Below are positions 43,872 to 56,653 of a stretch of 64,000 nucleotides of DNA, in pieces. The stretch spans positions 28,885,510-28,949,509 of the forward strand of contig NC_031496.1 in assembly GCF_000237925.1 (NCBI RefSeq), in the 5' to 3' direction. How positions within the stretch are numbered: position 1 is the first letter of the stretch; each line of letters opens with the position of its first letter. The translations under genes and the position numbers were made by a program. The notes below the pieces were generated by a model. The model was not told the origin of the DNA. It was given only the letters and a program-made list of their open reading frames with translations, and did not search any database. Source of the DNA: Schistosoma mansoni. Its lineage: Eukaryota > Platyhelminthes > Trematoda > Strigeidida > Schistosomatidae.

Positions 43872-44035
43872 TGATAATCAGAAGTATTTGAATTGTAGTA
43901 TAAACTAGTAATCTCAGGAATAACGCAATTTAATCAAGAAGTATTAGATGAGCCCGAACGAATGTATTGTATTTGGAATTCAAAATTACAACAGTCATCA
44001 ATACGAAGAAGTCATTGATTTATTTAAACATCACA
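43872..44035 (-). repeat. 5' LTR of the compact element
   Basis: Partner of 41939-42102, same length. Too short for a large promoter region; typical of TRIM-like elements. Confidence 0.85.
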
Positions 44036-44039
44036 ATAT

Positions 44040-46690
44040 GTCTATAAATTAGCCTTTCCGGCTTCTCCGTCCCATACGGAAGCGCGTCATCATTGTGTAG
44101 AATCATGTTTCCCTAATGAAGTACTCCAGTGAATAACACTTTCAGTTCCTCAGCTATCTTGTAGTCATCTGAATGTGACGATTTTGAAATGGTGACAACT
44201 TAATGAAATGATACAAAACGACGCATGATCTCAAGGTAAAGTGACCATCAGGGTCGATTCAATCAACAGTACAGGTCAGAGTGAGATCATCCCTGGAGAC
44301 AAACAGTTGCTTTTCATCAGTCATTTGTCAGTGACTACTAACATTTGATTTTTTCCCTTCCTCGAATTAGGGTATAATAAATCATAAGTCAGTGAAATGG
44401 CGTTAGAAATTTTTAAAACACTTATTCCAGCAGCTCCATGACATTCGTAATAACTTTCCAGTGAACGACACCTAAACACAGACTAACATGCAGACCTACT
44501 ACAATGAACTATTCTATGAATGTTGGGCCTAGAGAAATGACTTCAAGGGGTTACCTGAATGCCAGAAACCTAATCCTTCCGCCTCAATAATTGGTGTAGT
44601 GAACCCAGGCAGACCGTTTCCAATAACCCCATCATAATGCTTAGTAGCGGAAAATTTCTAGTCTCCGCAGGCATTGATCTCCTTCGAGAAATCGTGACTA
44701 ACTTTAGACCCATTCATATCATGTGACATGCCGTGATTCAGTGGAGTTTTAAGAAATTTCTTCGACATGTCCCTGCGACCTGTTTAGCTGCCACGAATCC
44801 GCAGTGTACTGAACACCTAATTCCTCTCACATGCGACTCAAAAGGAAAAGCTGAGAATGATTTTAGACAACTATGTTTGACGACGTTGGCAACTCATCAT
44901 GCAGAACTACAGGATCTAAGTATATTAAAAACAACTTTCATTCAGTTGCTTTTGAAACAGAAACCTCATGCAGTGAAGGACATTTTCATTAAAAGTTACT
45001 AGTCGTGTGTTACATACAGCAGCTAACGGCTACACATATGAATGCGAAAATAGATGAATTCATCCGCTTTAGTCACATGTTTGCTTCATTATTCCACAAA
45101 GAAATCACGTTTTTAGAAGTGCCCAAGTGTATATAGTTACTCGGTTCTGACGGAAGCACTTTCAACATATCTATTGACTGATTTTATAACGAACTCCTAC
45201 CACGATGATGAAGACTTTGATACTGACTACGAAATAAACAGTTGGCTTAAGCTAGGCTTCACCAAGGGAGCAGTCGAAGTTTGTAACAATAATCACAACT
45301 CACTTGCATGGAGCGGAGTTTTTTATAAAAAGTGTCGTGGAACAGATGCTTTTATGTGTCTTGTCTACTTGACATGCTAAAAGATCAAAACATTAGTACT
45401 GGATGAGTAGTAAACTTGATCATCGTGTAACATAAATGTATGAATAGTTGTAATTATTCCTGAAAAGGTTTAGATAGCATCATTAATAATTAATTATTGT
45501 TCAAAAAGCTGCGCAACATGGATTTGGGGTTTCGCTTCAAAATTCCACAGAATTTCCCCAAAATCAGGAGATCGGGTTCTTAATTCTGGCTTGACTGATT
45601 TTGGTATCTTTCGATTATGGAGTTGTTATCGACAAAATACCGATCAAAACTTACATAGTCGTGACATCCTTAAACTAACTAGGAAATAACGTTGTTACGA
45701 GATTGCTTGACCTATGAAATATTTATTTCAACGTTTGAGTATTTGACATTATTATCACATTCTACTCTCATCGTTTAATAAAACTGGAACATTCCTCCAG
45801 CTCTGTTTCCTTGGAAAATGTTCTACAACATTATTGACACAACAAGGTTTTGTGGACCTACAAGTTTACGCGAGATAACCTGACCGTAGTATTTCTTGAG
45901 GACACCCGAGTCTCATTTTAAAAGTTTCGAATGAACCAGCATTCAAGTCAGATTGGAAGCAGTAAGCATACTTGGAAGCACTCTAATGCGTAATTAAAAT
46001 TATGCGCGCAGTTATCTTGATGAATTCTCCACCTCTTCGTGCTTTTTAAAGTTTGATTATTGTATACTGAATGAATTAGTTCACTCAGTCCACTTCTTTA
46101 TGTCTTGTGCCGAAAACGAGACAGCTTGTATGTTTTTACAGCTTTCTTGTTTAGAGTGAGAGTGTTTTGGAATTATGGACTACACTTCGTACGTTATATT
46201 TATATTACTAAAGATTTTTCAGATATATCTTTTATGGTCAAAGACGTAAGTCGTACCTGGATCACTCCTGATTTCTGTGACCCAAGTACATGTGGTTCAC
46301 TCTTGGTGATTATATTTCACAGTTGTTTAACGGGGCATGTTAATTTTTATTCAGTTAATTGCTACATTCGAAAGCAGGGGATGTACATTTAGTGATATTA
46401 ACGATGTTATCAGGTTTTCTCACAGTGACTAAATGTTTAGTTGAAACAATGTAATTATGCCTTCTGTGTCGACCATGAGGCCATAAGAAAAATTATTGGC
46501 TACGTGTAGTTGTATGAGTACGAATAATTAAAGGTAATACACAGGGAATCATGTAATTGTTAGAAACTGACGCCCTAATGAACCAAAATTTGTAGTGTTT
46601 ATCACTACTGACAGAGGAAATAGTAGTTGCTCTGTTGAGACTTGATATACCAAGTTTTGTCATACTTAAAATATTTACTACCATGAAACG
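44040..46690. other. Unrecognised region with short open frames
   Basis: Open frames at 44733-45002, 45174-45380 and 46105-46392 (plus) match no family I know and lack linked splice sites. The composition suggests old repeat debris. Nothing here can be called a gene. Confidence 0.3.
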
Positions 46691-46698
46691 CATATACT

Positions 46699-47056
46699 TG
46701 TAGTGGGTGTCGAGTCGAAGACGGACTATGATCACCATTACTATTCGATTACGCACCCAAAAACGACTGGGTTCCTTTGATAACTCGTAAATCAGAAGGC
46801 TTTATTAATCCAGATCAAGTATATTTATTAGCGATCTCGTGGTATCGAAATAATACCGAGACGTGCCAAAGGGTACAGGCAAGATGGGCAGAGCGTGAGC
46901 AAGTTCGAACCAAACAAGGCGGATAGCGAAACAAGAAGTGAATCTGATACAGTTAAACAAATACAGTAAAACAATCTCTGGTACAATTGGTTACAACAAT
47001 AATAATTGTTTCTGTTATTCCAATCGTGTTCTTATCGAGACTGGCCGGTCACTACA
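46699..47056 (-). repeat. 3' LTR of the gypsy element
   Basis: 358 bp, TGTAGTG...CACTACA. The duplication TACT precedes it at 46695-46698. Confidence 0.92.
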
Positions 47057-50000
47057 GGAGCCCTCCGCTAGAAAGGGTTTACACTTTCGATACGTAGCGG
47101 TTTCGTTCGCGGGACTGATCGTGAAACGTGCAATTGTAGGACGAAGGCGTTGGCAGAACAGGAAGCGATCGTTGATCCTCGAGTTGCCACCAAAAGTCTT
47201 TGACGTAGAACGGTACCAGAAGGAACGTACTGTATTGATTGTTTGGATTGGCATGCTACACCGGAATGGTTTGTATCCAGAATCTGAAGATTGCTTTCGT
47301 AGAGGTCCGGACCAGAAACGCTGCAGACGTAGGACGAAACCAGATTGGGCCAAGGAACCAGATGCGACCAGAATAACCATGTTCGGGACCAAATGTATAC
47401 CATACGTATTGGAGCCAGAGAGATCGACTGAGTGCGTTGACTAGAGCGTGGGTGATCAGGCCAGCTTTCGCCAAGATTGACTGAAGTCGACGATACCAAA
47501 ACAGCGATGGTCGGAGGCGTAGGCTCGGGGTAGACAAAAAAAATGAAAGAGAAAAGTGTAGCATTCGTGTAGTATAGGGGTAGGGTCTTATACTGTATCC
47601 GCAGTTGGTTATGAGGTTAGTCGCGAAAGCGTACGGGTAAGCGTACTCGGCGACCGGAACATGAGACGGTAGTCTCGTTCGAACCTCGTGAGCCTGCAAT
47701 CTCATCCGCAGTCAAGGGCGGTGTGGTCTGCAGGTCTGGACGTGAGACGGAAGTCTCGTCCGTAGACGGGGCAGATGACACGTGCTGTTGACTGGGACGT
47801 GAGAATGAGGTCTCAGGTGCATCTAGCGTGGGATCCGAAGTAGATGTAGAGATCCCGCTTGAAGCTTTGATGGGTCTAGCATTGGGTCTCGGCTTATCAG
47901 GTATAGCACTGTCATCGACGTGTGCTGGCTTGAGACGATCAATGCTGACTATTTCGACGCGGCCATGTCGATCAACCTTGAAGGTCTTTTCGTGACGGGA
48001 AATCACGTGAGAAGGTCCTTCGTGAGGCTGTTGTAGAGGTTTGCGTACCAAATCTACTCTCATGAAAACGTGTGAGCAGGTAGATAACTCTCGGGGGAGA
48101 GCGACCTGTCGATGTTGTATACGAGTTGACACCGGAGTTAGTGTTCGCATGAATGCAGTCGTTGGACGTAGCCTGATTCGCCGAACTTAGTGCTGCTCCG
48201 TGGTGTGAAAAATTCCCCAGGCAGACGCAATGTCGTGCCGTAAACAAGTTCAGCGGCGGAACATTGAATATCTGCCTTTAGACTCGTTCTGATACCCAGG
48301 AAAACGAGCGGTAAGGTTTCGTACCAATTGTCGTTTTCGTGTGCTCGAAGAGCACTTTTAAGTTGGTGGTGAAACCGTTCAACTAAACCGTTTGATGCTG
48401 GATGGTAGGCGGTAGTGCGTATGCGTTCCGTACCAAGCAGCCGTGTTAGTGAGGAGAATAATGCGGACTCAAATTGTTGTCCTCGGTCAGTCGTGACAGT
48501 CGAGGGACAACCGTACATAGCTATCCATCGTTCTACGAAGCGGTGAGCGACTGTCTCCGCCGTAATAGACGTGATGGGAATAGCTTCGGGCCATCTTGTG
48601 AAACGATCAATGCACGTGAGTATGTGATCATACCCGTGCGATGGTGGTAATGGTCCTACAATGTCTATGTGAACGTGATCGAAGCGAGCATCAGGCGTAG
48701 CGAAAGTGCCAATAGGGGCAGCTACGTGTCTGTTCACTTTTGAACGTTGACATTGTAAGCATTGCTTTACCCACATACGGACATCTTTATTCATGGACGG
48801 CCAGACGTATAATAATAATAATGATAATAATAATAATTTATTCTCAAATAACGTATCGTGCAGCGACGGGGCGTAGTGTGGCTGCGGCACCAGAATGAGA
48901 TAGACCATGAAGGGCATCAAAGACGAGACGGCGATAAGCCGAGGGCACGATGGGTCGAGGGAGGCCCGTGGAAGTATTGCATAGGATAGTACCTGAGCTA
49001 GTAGCTAGGGGTACTTCCCGACACTGAAGGGACGTAGACTGCTGCGCTTCCATGCATGAAGTATCGTTTGCTTGGGCGGCGGCCATAGCAGGTTGATCGA
49101 GCACTGGCAAAGTAACTGCATTCAGTTGGATACGTGATAAAGCATCAGCAACACAGTTCGACTCGCCTTTGACGTGACGAAGGTCTGTCGTGAACTGAGA
49201 AATATAGTCCAAATGTCTGCACTCTCGTGATGAGTAGCGGTCAGACTTGGTATGCAGAGCATACGTTAAGGGCTTATGGTCGGTGAATAGGATGAAATTA
49301 CGACCTTCTTCAGCGTGCCAGAAGTGTTTGATGGCGCAGTAGGCTGCTAGCAGTTCGCGACCAAAAGCGCTAAATCCCGTCTCCGTGGGAGTAAGGCGTC
49401 GTGAGAAAAATTCGAGGGGCTGCCAACTACCGGAGATATTCCGTTGCATAACGGCTCCTATGGCGAAATCCGATGCATCAACCGCTATACTAAGCGTGGC
49501 TGATGGGTCAGGATGCACGAGAAGTGTGGCTTGAGCTAGGGCCGTTTTGATATCTGAAAATGCAGTACATGCGGCGTCGTTCCATTCCAGTTTGCGTGGA
49601 TTACCGCGAAGTAAATCGGTTAACGGTCGTAACTGTTCTGCCGCGTGCGAAATAAAGCGTCGGTAGAAGTTGACCAAACCGAGAAATGCCTTCAGTTAAT
49701 TGAGTGTGGACGGTACAGTTTACTCCATTATAGTACGTACTTTATCCTCACAAGGTAAAATACCCTCATGCTTAATAACATGACCTAAGAATTTTATTTC
49801 CTTCTTCCCGAGTTCACACTTGTCGAGGTTGACTATTATTCCATTATCCGAAAGGCGCTGGAATAGTAGCGTCAGGTGTTGATAATGTTCATCTACGTTT
49901 GATGATGCGATTAGCAGGTCATCAATATAGACGTGAACAAAATCTAGGTCTCGTACTATGCTATCGATAAACCTTTGGAAAGTTTGAGCAGCATTCTGTA

Positions 50001-51966
50001 ATCCAAATGGCATTCGTAGGAACTCAAATAAACCGAAAGGAGTCGTGATGGCAGTTTTCTCTATATCTTCAAGAGCGACTGGGATCTGGTGATATGCTCG
50101 TACCAGATCGATCTTGGAAAAAATTGTCGTGCCCTTGAGTGATGCCGTGATGTCATGTATGTGGGGGATGGGATAGCTATCGAAACGTGTAGCTGTGTTT
50201 AACGCTCGGTAGTCTCCGCATGGTCTCCAACTAACCCCATCCTTTTTTCGCAACATGTGGAGAGGTGAGGCCCAAGGACTGTGAGAAGGACGAATAATAC
50301 CAGTAGCTAGTAATTTGTCAAACTCACGTTTAGCGAAAGCTAATTTGTCCGGTGCCAGTCGGCGAGGTCTTGACGTGACTGGTGGTCTGCGGGTGACTAT
50401 GTGGTGTACCACACGATTGGTCACCGATGGAGTCTCCTCGAGAGGTTTAGTTAATTTGGGGAATTTCTGAAATAAAGCGTGGAATAAATCGTCACGCGAA
50501 TGAAATACACCTGTGATTCGGTACGCGTTTGTGTGGGCTTTAGAGCCCATAAAGTTGCTGTTCGACGAAGTATCAATTAGCTGCAGCCTACGTGAATCGA
50601 CTAGCAATTTATAGTGCTGTAGGAAATTGATACCGAGTATAGCTGTAGGAACATCGGCAATGATGAACGTACACAGATACTATCGTCGATTGCTCAGGTT
50701 GACCGTAAGTTATCGTGTACCATAGGTGGGAATGACTGAGCCATTCGCAGCGCGTAGTCGAAGCATAGTGGCTTGAGACTTACTGTTACCGATAGGTACG
50801 ACAGAAACTTGGGCACCTGTATCCACAAGGTACCCAGCGTTAGTGCGATAATCGTGCACGTAAAATAAACGGCCAACCTGAGGTGAAGTGCCGGCGAGTA
50901 CGGCCGCATTTACTCGCCGGCTGAGGAGTTTCCCGCCTTGTATGAGCAGGGAGCTCGACAATGACGGGCACCGGCTCCGAAAGCACGGTGAAACCAGCAC
51001 CAACCTGGACTCGCTTCCGAAACCGCCTTCTGGCGTGGCTTGGAAGATGCCCGCTTGGGGCGAGTCGTTACGGCTTTTCGAGATCGTGACCTGGGTCGGG
51101 GGACGTAGGGATCTGGCACTTTTGAACGGTCTCGAAAACTGAGACGGGTGTGGATACACTTATCCCTATCCCCATGAGCCGTAGGTCGCCTAGCATCGAG
51201 ATCAACGTTAGAACGGGAAGTACTAGCAACCAAATAGTCGTCTTTGGTGTTAACTCGTGCTAGAATCTTATCTGCTATGAGGGCCACCTTGTTGAGCGGG
51301 GTGTCCTCGAACAGAGCCGTAAGAGTTGGTTGGATACTCGCTGGTAAGGCTTCGAGCCACAGCTCTTTGACTATTTCGGAGTCGGCTGTCGAGTTTCCTG
51401 CAAGGGATTGCAAGCGCGTGAGGTGGTGGCTCGGCTTAGCATCACTCATAGGGTGACGTGCTAAGAGAGTCCTCAATCGTTCCTCTCTTGATGGGAGGAA
51501 ATGTCGAAGGATTGCATCCTTAAGACGGTCGTAAACGTTTGGAACGTTGGGATTGAGGACAACCTCACGAACAGCTGTTAAATGATCCCCGGGCAATGAT
51601 TCCAAAGCGTAGGCGTACTTCTGCCTTTGATTGGTTATGCGGCGGATCTCAAATTGAGATTCCAGTGCCGCGAACCAAACTTCTGGATCATGAGGGATGA
51701 AAGGAACCGGTCGAAAACTAATAGCCTGTACCTCGGAGTCTTTTATATTTATGTTATTCTTATCGTTATCCACCATATTAAGTTGCCAAAATATTATATA
51801 TTGAAAATATCAATACGAATATGTGCAACAGAAGTGGATAGATAAACAGACTCACCGAATTGATCTGGGTTGGAAAATTGGCCAAGTTTGAATTGTGCTC
51901 CATGAATTGGGTTACCAGTTGTGGTTCACCAGATGTATTGCGTGTTCGCTTGTCGGGATTACCAGA

Positions 51967-52324
51967 TGTAGTGGGTGTCGAGTCGAAGACGGACTATGAT
52001 CACCATTACTATTCGATTTTGCACCCAAAAACGACTGGGTTCCTTTGATAACTCGTAAATCAGAAGGCTTTATTAATCCAGATCAAGTATATTTATTGGC
52101 GATCTCGTGGTATCGAAATAATACCGAGACGTGCCAAAGGGTACAGGCAAGATGGGCAGAGCGTGAGCAAGTTCGAACCAAACAAGGCGGATAGCGAAAC
52201 AAGAAGTGAATCTGATACAGTTAAACAAATACAGTAAAACAATCTCTGGTACAATTGGTTACAACAATAATAATTGTTTCTGTTATTCCAATAGTGTTCT
52301 TATCGAGACTGGCCGGTCACTACA
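51967..52324 (-). repeat. 5' LTR of the gypsy element
   Basis: 358 bp, about 99% identical to 46699-47056. Followed by TACT at 52325-52328. Confidence 0.92.
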
Positions 52325-52328
52325 TACT

Positions 52329-55300
52329 TTCCAAGAATGAGCTTTTACCACAGCATAAATAATTTTAAAGATTTGTGCTCACCTCTATACACAGATTTGA
52401 AATTGTTTTCAAGTTATTGAGTATACCTTTAATAACGTGAAGATCATCACTAAACAAATACAAACTTGCGGGGACCTGAGAATATGAGTCATCCTGACAA
52501 CTGTGTGATGTATCAGAAATTTCGAAGCCTGCTGTTTTAACATCCCGAAGTGACCTTTAGTATGCAAATTCATCATAATCAATATTTCTTTTTACAGTTG
52601 TGAACCAGATTCCAAATAGTTGCATGTAATCTTTAAAGACGTCTCCACTTGAAATGTCAAAATGCACAAGAACTGTGGCACTTTGTAATTTGGGTTAAGC
52701 GTGCAACAACGTGAAGTGCAATCATCATTGTTATATGGGACAAATGTTAGCCGAAATTGTGTCCGTGTATTTGTTAGATTTTCGGTCTATGTTGGCATTA
52801 TAACAATTACCTGTAGTACTAGAATAATATATATACTTTACAACTGTAGATTCGCCATGACATGACTAACTAATCTATCAGACCTTAGGTGGAAGTCATA
52901 TCATTAACTCTTCTGACTCGTTTTAACATGACAGCAAGTGGTTGCGACTGAAGACGTCTAAATAATACATTTGGGCTGGGAAGAGAATAATATACTTAAT
53001 GTGGAAGCAAGAGGTTACATAGTGGTGATCATACTTGCATGGCTGAGCCATGCCTTACCGATCAAGTGTACCCGTGTTCACCATTTCTTGCCTTCTCTAC
53101 GATGTAGACTATCGATTGTCAGGGTTTGTATAGCTGAGAGCCAATACCACTACAGACTTCACTTGTTATGGCAATATTTTTGAAATATTTAGAAATAAAC
53201 AATCGAGTTAATTTACTTTAATTTTCGTAACAATAAACTTATCAAAACATCTTCGATTACAAATAGGTTCATTGAATAGTAGAATGACAATGGTGTTATA
53301 TACAGAACCTCTTAATTTACTCTACAAAGTTAAGCCGGTCCAACAAGAAGCCATCGTCCATAGCTACCCAAAATATGGAATAACTTCTGTATGACAAGGC
53401 GGTTAAGATCGTTGAAATGAAAGAGATGTGACTTGAACCCAATGCTGTCTTTTGTTCTGTGTCGTCACTGCGCTCAAGCGTCACAGTGATAGAATCACTA
53501 ATTTAAAAACATTATGTTTTCTCAGAAAACGACTTCTACTAAGAGTGAAAGCTAAGCTTCAAATGAGGACTTTTGCTATACAAACAACACACAGTATCTT
53601 CATTTTTCCTGCGTGGACAAACAAGCACTTAGCCTATGGACTAACAAATATGTGATTTCCTTTACTATTACTGACTTCTATTCCGGACTCATTGAGAGTG
53701 ACTGCTTGTAATTGTGTGGAATAAAGTATTATCCAGTTTTAATCTGGTTCTCTATTCTTGGTTGTGAATCCTGTATCTGATATAAAGTGACCAACCTTGT
53801 TATCTTATTAACGTATTATCTTAGTATACCTGAGAGTAAGAAAAATATTTCAAACTATCCGTTATATCAAAAAAGGCTAACGCTGATTGATCAGTCATTA
53901 GTAAGGTTCCAGAAGTATGATCAGTTTATATACATCGATTCAGTGTACATTGTATCATTGTCATAGAATTAATATACAGTATCAGTTTGTTTAAGAGATG
54001 TCGTTCCCATTTCCTATTGGTCTCTTGACAGCTAGATAAATATTTGAGTTCTGAGCGTCAGAAGGTAACAGTATTTTCAGACAATAATCTTATCTCCGTT
54101 TGACCTCCCAACGGTGAGCTAACATAAGCCAATTACCTAATAATCCTCCTTGGATTCAAGAGAACATTGTAACGGCAAATTAGAATTAGAACAGAGATGG
54201 TATATTTATTTACCCAAGGATCAGTTAATATTCTGTTTACTGAGTCCTCTCAATTCATATAGCTTTTACATGTTTTCTGAGGTATGAATTCAAAACAACG
54301 AACAAACAGTGACACTAAACATCGATTATCAAACGCACTACAAATCCCAGCACATCAGGAACTATGTTCCACCATTATCCAAAGATATTTTCCACAAATA
54401 CCAAATTCATAGACAGATCTCTTATTTTTAGTGATTAGTCTACTAGTTTGTTTCCTTTCAGCACGGATTTACTATTGGATACAGCTTTTACTACTGTGAT
54501 ATGTACCTCCGAAAGTATATGAACAATCTCTATCACAAAATATGAGGTAGCAATTACATCGAGTGGTAGAAAAATATATCAACGTAGGAACAGTTTCCAT
54601 CTGGAATGCTTTTATTCACTAGTGTCCCCAATTCCCCTATCATACATTATCTGAAATCATGACTTCTAATTACCCACAGAATCATTTAATCGAACACAAT
54701 TTTCGATCGGTTTGGAAAACTGAAAGAAACATAGGATAGTTTATTTGTACACAACTCCTTCCACCTATAAACTTCTGGTGTCTCAAAGACAATAAATTCA
54801 GTCAGTAATTTCTCACCTTTATCTCTAACACACGTGAAGCGTGTTAATCAACAAGTTCTCATCAGATGTCACTGTTTATCCCAGTCTCAAATGAGGGGTT
54901 CTATGGGATTGAGACATAAACTACGATTTGATATCAAGTGATTTCTTTTTAATATGACCAATTATTTATCAAATTCACTGTACTAGTCGATAGATTATCA
55001 TTCCCAGCTTTAGTACTCAGTCAACTATCCAAGTCTACATTAATAAGCGTTGCTACGTAACCATCCTCAGATAGTGAAGAATAATAAATTCTCACCCATA
55101 TAACACTCGATTGTTATAACATTAAGCTTGGAAACTTAGTGTATTTGACTAGGTTACATAGTAGACAACATATACACACTTGTTTTGTATAAATATAGAT
55201 AATCTATACTACTAAACTCAATAAGACATACTACAAATACCTAATACCCTAATAACTAATAATAACATCTAGTTTAGTTTGAAAAGGAGAATATAATTTC

Positions 55301-56233
55301 CGATAATTTCTTTTTTTTCTTTTCAAATCATGAGAAAAAGTGAAGTATACACATGCACAGATATATAAAGTTTAGATAAGTGAATGATCATCATTTTCAT
55401 AGAAAAACAAAAAAAAAGAAGAGAAAAAAATCAATATCAAAACTGAGGAAAGAAAAATTGTATCCATGCCTTTAAATAACAATATTACATGCATTATATA
55501 TGCCTATTTTAGAAATATTATGAATAATAGTGATATATCATTTGTCATTGCACAATTCAAATGCCAAATTGAAAGAGAAAAGAATGAAGACAAGATACAA
55601 AATTACTTGTAACTGATAATGGTTGTGAATATAATTATAGACAATGGTACTAAAGGTTTATACAGTGAGTATTAATTATATAATGACACTTTTAAGGGGG
55701 GATTCGTAGTAATAGTAGTGCTAGTAGTTATGACTAATAACATCATTCTTTTTTTAATATTTACAACGAGGTACACAATGATCCTATTCTTTTAATAAAT
55801 AGCGAAGTTTTTACAAACTAAATATCATCAGACTAATGTTTCATAGCATCATAGCACTGGGAATACAAAAAAGGGCTAGAAAAAAAGTGAAAATGTTCTG
55901 CCTAAATGTTGGTGATCATCCATGATTTAATCCTAGTTTGATCAATAAAAAAAGAGGAGAATTGATCGGCGTCTAAGGCCACATCTATCTATGAAAGCCA
56001 TTATGCACACACATACATGGACAACGTGCATACACTGATGAAGTAACATTGTTGAAATTTATATTTTAAATATGTTCACTGAAGATAAACGTCTTTGAAA
56101 TATTCATTGCGTTCTTGTACAGTAATCAAGTACATTAATATACTTCTCATTTAATTTTTATAAATCTAGAAATGAAAACTTATTTGGCGCAGATTATGAA
56201 AAAGAGCACAAACTGATAATTGACTTTATAGAT
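52329..56233. other. Intergenic and 3' flank of the KASH gene; nothing recognised
   Basis: AT-rich, with short open frames (52971-53183, 53452-53655) of no known family. The part nearest 56233 should be the 3' UTR of the minus-strand nesprin-like gene. Several TTTATT words (AATAAA on the minus strand) make the poly(A) site ambiguous. Confidence 0.35.
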
Positions 56234-56653
56234 TTAATAAGGTTGTGCTCCATTAGTATAATCAATGATATTTGATAATCTGTCTCTTTCTAATGGACAT
56301 CTACCGAATGTGGTAGCACCTTGAACATTATCATTATTATCATCACTATTATTATTGTTTAAACTAAAAAAGCATCGTAATGAAGAAACAGTATTAGAAG
56401 AAGGTGGACGACGAGAATAATTGTTACATGCAAGTAATCTACCTAAAATATAACAGGATAAATAAGCTAAGAATATGAAACCACTAATTAGAAGAATAAA
56501 ATAATTCTGACTATTAGTGGATGGCAATATTCGATGTAACAAATTACAAATGGATGAATATATAGATGGGGTTTTTTCAGTTGTAGAAGTTGAAACACCA
56601 ACAGGATGTTGTTGATGATCATGATTTTCGACTGATTTACGTTCAAATAAATG
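56234..56653 (-). CDS. KASH exon (membrane span plus lumenal tail)
   Basis: Acceptor ATTTTAG ends at 56654, phase 0, then 139 codons and TAA. Residues 1-50 are a polar linker; 51-76 (YFILLISGFIFLAYLSCYIL and on) form the membrane span; 77-139 are lumenal, with an Asn/Asp-rich loop, Cys119 and the terminal DYTNGAQPY. Confidence 0.8.
   Translation of the reverse strand, partial: HLFERKSVENHDHQQHPVGVSTSTTEKTPSIYSSICNLLHRILPSTNSQNYFILLISGFIFLAYLSCYILGRLLACNNYSRRPPSSNTVSSLRCFFSLNNNNSDDNNDNVQGATTFGRCPLERDRLSNIIDYTNGAQPY

Larger units (their letters stand above)
41938..44035 (-). mobile_element. Compact LTR element with gag-like zinc knuckle and no pol
   Basis: Two direct repeats of 164 bp, 41939-42102 and 43872-44035, differ at one base by eye, so the insertion is recent. 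ATATGT occurs at 41932-41937 and again at 44036-44041, a likely target duplication. In minus orientation the internal 1.8 kb starts with a primer-binding-like TTTGGCGTCGCGATTG right after the 5' LTR. It encodes a short gag-like start, a CCHC zinc knuckle (CFNCGETGHIQSVC), and a long Ser/Asn/Glu-rich frame. I see no protease, reverse transcriptase or integrase, so it is probably non-autonomous. Broken in about two places. Two solo LTRs of the same family are at 34615 and 40485. Confidence 0.8.
46699..52324 (-). mobile_element. Ty3/gypsy LTR retrotransposon, CsRn1/Boudicca-like
   Basis: LTRs of 358 bp at 51967-52324 (5') and 46699-47056 (3'), with TGTAGTG/CACTACA edges. They differ at about four positions, so the insertion is recent. 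TACT flanks both ends (46695-46698, 52325-52328). A primer-binding-like TGGTAATCCCGAC starts two bases inside the 5' LTR, reminiscent of the tRNA-Trp site used by CsRn1-type elements. Parts in order on the minus strand: gag (about 51.8-50.9 kb) with the CsRn1-type CWFHRAFGAGARHC motif; protease with DTGAQ (about 50.8 kb); reverse transcriptase with YIDD (about 50.4-49.8 kb); RNase H (about 49.5-49.1 kb); integrase with an HHCC finger and D,D35E core (about 48.8-48.2 kb); and a C-terminal tail. Broken in roughly three to five places, otherwise full length. Confidence 0.9.

Noticed and set aside
44733-45380. Two plus open frames considered as a small gene
   Set aside because: No family signature, no compatible splice sites, and the surroundings look like old repeat debris.
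46938-47705. Several open frames over the LTR and its inner flank
   Set aside because: They cover the LTR and non-coding edge of the gypsy element in several frames, without domain similarity.
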